From Saururus chinensis (taxonomy: Eukaryota > Streptophyta > Magnoliopsida > Piperales > Saururaceae), in the NCBI GenBank assembly GCA_035235625.1, contig CP141146.1:1978501-2042500 (forward strand): a stretch of 64,000 nucleotides of DNA. The letters run 5' to 3'. The translations under genes were made by a program, and so were the position numbers. Below the pieces are notes generated by a model. The model was not told the DNA's origin, ran no database searches, and worked only from the letters and a program-made list of their open reading frames with translations. This document shows positions 57,841-64,000 of this stretch, piece by piece (positions within the stretch are counted from its first letter, which is position 1; the number at the start of each line of letters is the position of its first letter).

Positions 57841-58137
57841 ACTGGGCTTGGGCATTTGGGCTAGACAGGTTATTGGGCTTGGGACTAGGGTAGTGGGTAA
57901 ATTAAAAGTATATATAAATAATTAAACATAAGAATGTTGATGGGTATTATATATATTAAATCGGGTAACAGGTAATGGGTATGGATAAGGGGTTACCCAT
58001 ACCCTACCCACGTAATAAATGGGTGGCTAAAATTATCTACTTAGTTTACCCTTTACCCATTTATTAATTACCCGCCCACGAATTTTGAATCGGGTGAGTG
58101 GGTAAAGCGGGTAAATGGTTACCCATTGACAGCCCTA

Positions 58138-58834
58138 TTTTTAGATGGCTGGTTTGCTAGTTGCCACCCCTCCTTACACCCCACCCTGTAGGGCCTCAGG
58201 GTTTAAGGTGATTTAACTTGATCCGTAAAGTTATAAATATAATTTTTTAATAATAATTTAAAAAATAAGTCAAGTTCGAGTTGGGCCTATTCAGGTTGGG
58301 TTGGGTTTGGGTTACTTTTTTTTAAATGATATCAAGTTCACGTTTGGCAAAATACAACATACCTAACCTCATCCTCCTCTATTACATTTCCCACCCTTAT
58401 TGATAAAAAAAATAGAAATTTTACTACCAAAATCAAACCCATATACTTTCTCCGTCCAATATTAATTACTATATTTAGAAAAATAATAATTTTAATTAAA
58501 TAATAATATCCACATTTAAAAGAAAGAAAAGAAAATAGAAAATTATATAAATAATATGAAAAAAATATTAACTAAAATAGTAAAGAGAAAAAATATTTAC
58601 CAAAGTTGTGTTCATTTTAGCCATGTAAGCACTAGCCAAGCGCTAACGCATATATGACTTTTTTATAAAAAAATTAAGATTTTCTCATTGAGAAGGATAA
58701 AATTAACTTAAAATTTGATTTTGTCTTTCAAAAAGACAAAATGATCTTTAAGTGATTTCGTCCTTGATTTTGTCCTTGTGACGGACAAAATCACTTCCCC
58801 TCATATTTTCCAGTTTTTGGTTGAAGTGAGTGGG
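58138..58834. other. Intergenic DNA with MITE-like and palindromic remnants
   Basis: There is no gene here. GGTTGGGTTGGGTTTGGG near 58300 resembles the repeat remnants at 24.4-25.1 kb. A Stowaway-like left tip (TACTTTCTCCGTCCAATATT) at 58444 has no clear partner. Two small hairpins, TTTGTCTTTCAAAAAGACAAA near 58720 and GATTTTGTCC/GGACAAAATC near 58771-58797, lead into the foldback that follows. Confidence 0.4.
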
Positions 58835-59182
58835 GTTATATATGATATTATATAGGGACAGGGGTTACTTCCAATTTCAATTAATTTTGAAAAAAATTAA
58901 ATTTGTCATTTGCAACGACAAAATTAGTGTTAACTTTAATTTAAGCCGAAAAGGGTAAGTGATTTCGTCCTTGATTTTGTGTAGATCTCATCTTTCTGAA
59001 AAATGAAATCTACTTAAAGGGAGATTTCGTCCTTGCAAATGACGAAATCACCTCACTTGGCCCTTTTCGGTTTAAATTAAAGTTAACACTAATTTCGTCG
59101 TTGCAAATGATGAAATTAATTTTTTTTTAAGATTAATTAAAATTAGAAGCAACCTCTGTCCCTATATAACATCATATATAAC
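58835..59182. repeat. Long foldback (inverted repeat) of ~348 bp
   Basis: The left arm (about 58835-58965) and the right arm (about 59050-59182) are inverted copies. Both read GTTATATATGAT at their outer ends, then ATATAGGGACAG, CATTTGCAACGAC, TTAGTGTTAACTTTAATTTA and CCGAAAAGGG in the same order when the right arm is complemented. By eye about nine of ten positions agree over ~130 bp, with an ~85-bp centre. No coding frame is present. Flanking target duplications could not be identified. Confidence 0.8.
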
Positions 59183-59329
59183 ACGGTAATATCCATACAA
59201 CCTATAATGACCTGAATTTTGTGAGATATTAAGTATGTGTGCTACCTATATGATAAGTTACAATTGATGTGGTTGAGAGGGTAGAGTGAGTTTTGAGTTG
59301 GAGCCTAAGCTTGTCAAAAGTTGGTCGTG

Positions 59330-60050
59330 GTAAATTGCGAGAAAGCAATTCTTTTAAGGGGGGAAGAATGTAATATCCCAGATTTTTCCTACGATTCAAA
59401 AATTAAATACGTAGAAAATAGGGTGTTTGACCCATTGAATTTTTTAGTATAATAACTTCCTCATTGGATAAAATTTATGTATGAAACTATATAGTTAGAA
59501 AGTAGATAAAAGAGCTTTGAAGCGCTACCAAAAATGTGTAAATCAGAGTCCGGATGAGGGAGATACGACTGTTCATAGTTTCCATATCGTATAGGGCATG
59601 TTTACTCAATTTAAATATGTATTTAGCCTGTTTAAGTCCTCTTGCGGGCCTAGTTAATTAATGTGATGAAATTATTTTAAGAAGCTCAATTAGGTTGCCT
59701 AAGTGAGGAGGATTGACCCAACTTCTAAGGGGATTAGGAACCCTAATCCTCATTCTTATAAAAAGGATGTTTAAGGCACAATAAGGGGGCCTTTGCCCAA
59801 GAGGAGGAAAGAAGGTGGTGGACAGCGAGGCTCCAGCGGTAGTCGATTGACGACAAATTGGCAATTAAGGTAGGATCGCTATCTTATTTTTTGAGTTCAG
59901 ATTAGTGATTATTTTATTAAATAAATTGATATATAAATCGTGTTATTATCGAGTTCTACAATTTACGTAGTATAATTTCTGCAATAAACAGTCTCTACAA
60001 TAAGTAGTGAATCTGGCTGCCAGCTGGCCACTGGCTGGCTGGTCTTCTTC
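59330..60050 (+). mobile_element. Second gypsy element: 3' edge and LTR fragment
   Basis: AAATTGCGAGAAAGCAATTC followed by TTTTAAGGGGGGAAGAA is the stereotyped end of the internal region of plant gypsy elements, including the polypurine tract. The LTR starts TGTAATATCCCAG at 59369. A TATA-like CTTATAAAAAGG lies near 59756. The right end of the LTR cannot be fixed and probably lies before 60050. The LTR is not related to the 3.3-3.6-kb family in this window. Confidence 0.55.
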
Positions 60051-60488
60051 CGGCTAGAAACCCGGTCACCTGATGAAAGCAATCATGGGTGACCCACAGG
60101 CGGCAGGTCCCACCGCCGCCGTGCAAGATTATGTTTTTAAACAAAATTGTAATGGCCATGGCGGCTCCACCACACAGCTTAAAACAAAAAACAAAAAAGG
60201 CCTTTTGGCCACCGGATGGCCATGGGCTGCTACCCGCCGCAGTATGGGCACCACCGCCAGAGGCTGGCCTCTGGCTAGTTGCGGGTCGTCGCTCGACCGG
60301 TCGGTTTACCTAAGTTGATTAGGTCCGGTTTAAAAAAAATTATTGCGATTATTACATGTTCTTTATTTAAAAAGGGTTTTAAAATTTTGTATATGTCTGT
60401 TGTGCTAAACCAAGCTATAAAAAATTAAAATAGAAGTCATACAAATAATAAACAAGAAATAAGAAAATATTATGCTAATAACGCCTTA
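60051..60488. other. GC-rich stretch of unknown nature
   Basis: Two overlapping plus-strand frames (60073-60318, 60089-60313) have low-complexity Ala/Pro/Gly-rich products that I do not recognise. GGCTGG/GCCACCGG motifs recur. It may be transposon interior. No splice or family evidence supports a gene. Confidence 0.3.
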
Positions 60489-60805
60489 TCAAGTGAAACG
60501 ATAAATAAACTCTACCGTATGAGGAGGTATATCTTGCTCCAAGTTAAATTAGAGCATCACACGATCAGGCACGTGCTGATTTACAATCTCAAAACATATG
60601 AGCGGCATTCGAGATAGCCACACATCTCTTCCCTCTATACAAAGAGGAGGTAACTTAGCCAATGCCTCAAGTGAGTATGGTTGCCAAATGACCTGCATAA
60701 TTTATAAGCATAATTAATTATTAATAACCTTACAAAAATTATATTCATTATATTAAATATGATAATTAAATTTAATTACTTGATAAGGGCGTTGGTCATT
60801 GAGGA
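60489..60805 (-). pseudogene. Plant mobile domain (PMD/MAIN-like) pseudogene
   Basis: On the minus strand one piece (60805-60780) reads LNDQRPYQ, an intron follows (donor GTAATT, acceptor TATGCAG), and the next piece (60692-60489) reads VIWQPYSLEALAKLPPLCIE, GRDVWLSRMPLICFEIVNQH, VPDRVML, stop, FNLEQDIPPHTVEF. This is the core of the plant mobile domain, found in MAIN-like proteins and in transposons that captured it. The stop sits where the family has a glutamine (RVM(R)QFGLEQ). The upstream frame ends in a stop at the border with the LTR-like block to the right. The gene is therefore dead and cut. Confidence 0.6.
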
Positions 60806-62345
60806 CTCAATTGAAGAAGGGGAGCGGACTCCCCAAACCTTGTTTGATCAAAGCATCCAAGGAGAGGACTGATGGAGTAGTTTGCAGGATACAGGGGCGG
60901 TTGGAGTATCCTAAAAGAACTTAGGCTGGGTGGAGCATGACTTGGTTGAGCAGCAAGCTGAGTAGGTACCTTGTTGGTGTAGGGTGCAATGTAGATGGAG
61001 GCAGTCGGTGCTGCCATAAAATAACCAAGGTTGAAGCGGACTTTGGTTGAAAGAGATTCAAACTTAGTCATGATGTGAGGGGAAGTGTTGACTACTTACA
61101 TGACGGGTTCAGCAAGGCATAAGGCTTAAAGCTTCAATCGGTGCTCCTAGGAAGTTAGGCCTTTAATGAGGGCAACGAAGGAGTTAAGTGGGGGAGGCCT
61201 GTTAGACCCCTAGCTTCGAAATAGGCTAAGGGGTGGATGAGTTTCAGCTTAGCGAGCGGACAACCAAGGGAAAGTTGAGAAACGACGGCATTGGTGCATT
61301 GGCGGACTCATATACAAGTCCTACTCAGAGTAGGATTTGATGGTAGGCTGGGCGCCATCACCTAGGATGGTTCTTAGGAAGGTCGGGACTCTCATGGACA
61401 ACTCTTACTTGGAGTAGGATAAACACTGGTTATGGTTGCTGATTTGTTCCCATATTTTTTAGTGCGACTAGGAGTGGCCTCGGAGGCCAAATGCAAGTAG
61501 GAAGCCCAGACAAGGAGTTGTGGGCAAGTCAGATTGTTCAAGACAGCCAAATCATAGTGGGACAAGGACTCCATGCAAGAGGAGGATGCGCTCAAGACTC
61601 TACTGAGACGAGAAGGCATGCAAGCAAATGACTTCTAACCAAAGTAGGAGTTTGAGGAATGCTAGGAGAGGCTGGACACTTGAAGGAGGGCTCAGCTGGA
61701 CTTCTAGTTGGGTTAGGACTCCTTGGGGATTGTTTTGAGCATGCATATGGGTTAGTTTCCTATTTATAATGGGGCAGGGATGTAGGATTCTGAATTTGTA
61801 ACTAAGGTCGGGCTAGTCGTAGTAGTACTAGGCTTCCCGACTCATCCTCTATATAAAGGGGGCGTCATGGCAACTTGAGAAGGGGGAGAAACTCATTGTA
61901 ACCAGCATATGGAGGGCTAAAGGCAAGAGCAAATCTAGCCAACCTTGGTGGATTCAACCAAGGGGTGAATCCAGCCAAAGGGGCGAGCCAAAGGAGTACT
62001 TTGTTGGTGCAGAGCGAATCCTTAGGCTGGGAGCGAGGTCGGGGCCTTGTTCCATCAAATTCAAGCATTTAGAAAACTTAGAAATTTGCAAGCGACGGAC
62101 TAAGAGCTTTGGCCATAGTTCCGGAGGACTGTTGGGTAGTAAACACTTCGTTGGCAACTTAGAGGAGTTGTTGTGAGTGGACTATACTCAGCAACTCAGT
62201 GAAGCTTGAGGTAGATTTAAGCTAAGGGGCGGACTAATTTGCATGATAGCTGAGATGATGTTGGGTTTGGGAGCAAGGTAGGGGCTTTGTTAGTGTAAAT
62301 TGTGTGTTGAATAAAAAGGTTTTGGAGGTAGTCCTTCTTTTTCCC
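60806..62345 (+). mobile_element. LTR-like block, probably a solo LTR
   Basis: GC content is higher than around it. The left ~1 kb repeats GGAGTAGGA and GACTC motifs like a U3 enhancer region. It has a good TATA box in the context CATCCTCTATATAAAGGGGG near 61850 and an AATAAA in GTTGAATAAAAAGG near 62308, in the right order and distance for U3-R. A segment TAGG(C)TGGG...TTGTTGGTG near 60925-60980 recurs near 61990-62035. No polyprotein is present. Precise ends and target duplication were not found, and the minus-strand frames inside are not supported as genes. Confidence 0.4.
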
Positions 62346-62621
62346 TTTGTTTTGTTTTGTTTGGGACATGCATAACTTGGGTGAAAGGGTGGATAGGCTG
62401 TTGGTTGCGCTGTGCAGCCAAGTCATCATGTGTACGAATATTAAAATAAACTTCGAGCCCACACCTGGCATGGTGTCCAACCATTAGAAAGCAACAAGGT
62501 GGGATTTTAGTGGGACGATCTCAATTTTAAAAAATAAGTCACTCACGAACTCAATTCATCATGAACAAGTTCTAAAGTGAAACTTTGTAGACAACGAGGA
62601 GACGATTGACCTCATGTATAA
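62346..62621. other. Non-coding, nothing recognised
   Basis: This may include the right end of the preceding LTR-like block. No feature is supported. Confidence 0.4.
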
Positions 62622-62784
62622 TACTCCTTATATCCCATGTAAATAACTTTATTTCAGAAATTATTTATCACTAGATGAGTACTTAAAAAAGTGTTTCATA
62701 AACCATTTTTCATGATATTATCTTTGGGTCTTACTATTTAATAAAGATTATTATTATTATTTCTAATATGGGAGGGAGGAAGTA
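62622..62784. mobile_element. Stowaway-like MITE with TA target duplication
   Basis: Left end TACTCCTTATATCCCATGTA and right end TTCTAATATGGGAGGGAGGA followed by AGTA are good inverted repeats, bounded by TA on both sides. Length is 163 bp including the TAs; there is no coding capacity. Confidence 0.75.
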
Positions 62785-62959
62785 CTATTAAACAAGCATT
62801 AACCTTTGCAACAAACTTATTTTTAGAATGAACGTGGCTATTTCCCTCCCAAAAAATGTTTAGAGCCCCCACCACAGAAAAATAACTGACATTTTTTAAC
62901 AACTCAGTACCCCTCACACTCCTTATAATTTTACTCATGTTACCCCAACACCCCAAAAC

Positions 62960-63270
62960 TTCTGGAGACCACCTCCCGCCAAAAGTTTTCTAGAAGTTTA
63001 AAAAACTTTTAGAAGTTTCGTGGCAGGGGTACCCCCGACAAATAAAACTGTATTATAAGGAAAACAAAGGTCTCCATCAATGTCTACATATTGTGGCAGT
63101 GACCTCTCCCCGCCAAAAACTATCTAGAAGTTTAAATTTTTTTTAGATGTTTCTTGACATGGGATATCATTTACCAAATAAAACTTATTTAGACAGAAAC
63201 CTTAGTTCCCCATAAAATTTTGCATATTTTGGCGATAACCACCACCTATGAGAAACCATCCAGAATTTTT
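62960..63270. repeat. ~133-bp tandem repeat, about 2.3 copies
   Basis: Units start TGGAGACCACCTCCCGCC (about 62963), GCAGTGACCTCTCCCCGCC (about 63097) and GCGATAACCACCACC (about 63232). Each of the first two contains TCTAGAAGTTTAAA then TTTTTTAGA(A/T)G, a self-complementary stretch, and ends TGCATATT/CTACATATT. Layout and the CATATTG/CCCGCCA motifs resemble the repeat at 45085-45462. Confidence 0.6.
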
Positions 63271-63869
63271 TTGGAGGAGTAGCAAGGTGAGGGAAAAAGG
63301 GAAAAAGATCGTAGAAGAGGAGTTACAAGCAATGGAGAAGAAGAAAAATAGTCGAGAAAGAGGAACCATAAGCAACGGGGAAAATGGAAGAGCTTACACC
63401 GATAAAGAAAAATTACAAATAACGCAATAAAAGAGGAAAAATAAAGTTAAAAAGAATAGTGGAGGGTGGGGGGTATTTAATAATTTATTAATTTTTTTTA
63501 GGTATATTAAGTATGGGGGGCTTGAATAAATTTTGAGGGGGAAATAGCCAAAAGAATATTCATCCCATGCAACAAAACTCTTCTTGCCTCACGTATTACA
63601 ATTAAACCCCCTTTATTTCAATAAGAATACGAAGAGTTTCATAAGATACATCATGAAAGACAACAACACAATCTGCCGCGTCCAACCAAAGTTTATTTCT
63701 TCTTGTTATTGTCCGCTATAAAAAAAAGTTTCCAGTGATACATGATAAAAAGTGTTCATGAGAGAACAAAGAAACAACACCCTTCTCATCGTATTTGCTA
63801 TATATATCAATTTTTCCCCCTCATATAAGATGGTCATATTGCACATGGAAAAACTTGGAACGGCCAGGC
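63271..63869. other. Non-coding, includes 3'UTR of the edge gene
   Basis: A Lys/Glu-rich 60-codon frame at 63248-63430 is low-complexity and not supported. The right ~200 bp are probably the 3'UTR of the minus-strand gene that follows. Confidence 0.4.
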
Positions 63870-64000
63870 TTAGAACTGATACTTCTTGATTACTTCCGGG
63901 CAGATGTCGAGGGGCGCAGACTTGAGGAAGCCGAGAGGGCTGGCGTACCGGACGTCGGAGACGATGCCATTGTTTGCGGTGAGGACGACGGGGCCGTGCT
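63870..64000 (-). CDS. C-terminal end of an unidentified plant protein (partial)
   Basis: On the minus strand an open frame enters from the right edge and ends at TAA (63872-63870). It reads HGPVVLTANNGIVSDVRYAS, PLGFLKSAPLDICPEVIKKY, QF. High GC, absence of stops and a well-structured peptide with a clean terminus support a real coding exon; the short 3'UTR-like AT-rich sequence beyond agrees. I do not recognise the family, so no function is proposed. Only 43 codons are in the window. Confidence 0.6.
   Translation of the reverse strand, partial: HGPVVLTANNGIVSDVRYASPLGFLKSAPLDICPEVIKKYQF

Larger units (their letters stand above)
53429..58137. mobile_element. hAT-like element split by a solo LTR
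   Basis: The left end TGGGGATGTTAATGCGTAAG and the right end TTACCCATTGACAGCCCTA are inverted repeats of the TAGGGCTGTCAATGGG type. The flanking octamers TTTTTGGA (53421-53428) and TTTTTAGA (58138-58145) match at 7 of 8 positions, the size expected of hAT insertion. The element itself is ~1.08 kb, AT-rich, with many GGGTAA/TTACCC motifs and no transposase. The solo LTR occupies the rest. Its left edge is only ~90 bp beyond the putative leader exon of the ferredoxin gene. Confidence 0.7.

Noticed and set aside
1..64000. Search for a biosynthetic or defence gene cluster and for CRISPR-like arrays
   Set aside because: The intact genes belong to unrelated pathways; the regular repeats are LTR-internal, minisatellite or microsatellite repeats without unique spacers.

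Overview
The window is nuclear DNA of a flowering plant. The evidence is multi-exon genes with GT-AG introns, plant-specific families (an RPP13/RPM1-type CC-NB-LRR gene, a GATA26/27-type zinc-finger gene, F-box/DUF295 and plant-mobile-domain relics), and dense plant transposons: chromodomain Ty3/gypsy elements with LTRs over 3 kb, and Stowaway-, Tourist- and hAT-like miniature elements. The species cannot be told from the sequence. I see no prokaryotic genes, operons, CRISPR arrays or convincing tRNA/rRNA genes.

Layout. 1-6946 is a retrotransposon pile: the 3' part of a chromovirus (integrase plus chromodomain, 445-1620) with its 3.3-kb LTR (1632-4923), set among older LTR relics. 6960-7460 is a ~31-bp minisatellite. 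7818-8018 is a broken first exon of a WDR3/UTP12-like WD40 gene. 8972-11746 is an intact single-exon NLR disease-resistance gene. 11.7-19.4 kb is mostly non-coding with several Stowaway MITEs. 20219-23396 is a nine-coding-exon ELMO-domain gene. 23.6-35.8 kb is intergenic, with Tourist and hAT elements, a dead F-box gene, several local duplications and one unrecognised coding-like patch. 36302-42050 is a seven-exon GATA transcription factor gene. 42.7-45.5 kb holds a long (RYY)n triplet tract, a hAT-like element and a hairpin-rich ~135-bp tandem repeat. 48077-50726 (minus) encodes a mitochondrial adrenodoxin-like [2Fe-2S] ferredoxin in seven coding exons, with a likely distal 5'UTR exon near 53.3 kb. 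53429-58137 is a hAT-like element split by a 3.6-kb solo LTR of the same family as the left-hand chromovirus. 58.8-62.3 kb has a long foldback, a second gypsy LTR, a broken plant-mobile-domain gene and a further LTR-like block. A minus-strand gene of unknown family runs off the right edge (63870-64000).

The four intact genes (NLR, ELMO, GATA, ferredoxin) have unrelated jobs: pathogen sensing, small-GTPase regulation, transcription and mitochondrial electron transfer. Nothing suggests they act as a cluster. The space between them is filled by nested, mostly non-autonomous transposons. The structurally most informative objects are the solo LTR inside the hAT element (both target-site duplications readable), the variable 55-bp repeat inside the chromovirus LTR, the foldback at 58.8-59.2 kb, and the two hairpin-bearing tandem repeats at 45 and 63 kb.

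All exon boundaries were read by eye from splice consensus, frame and family resemblance. No alignment or transcript data was available.
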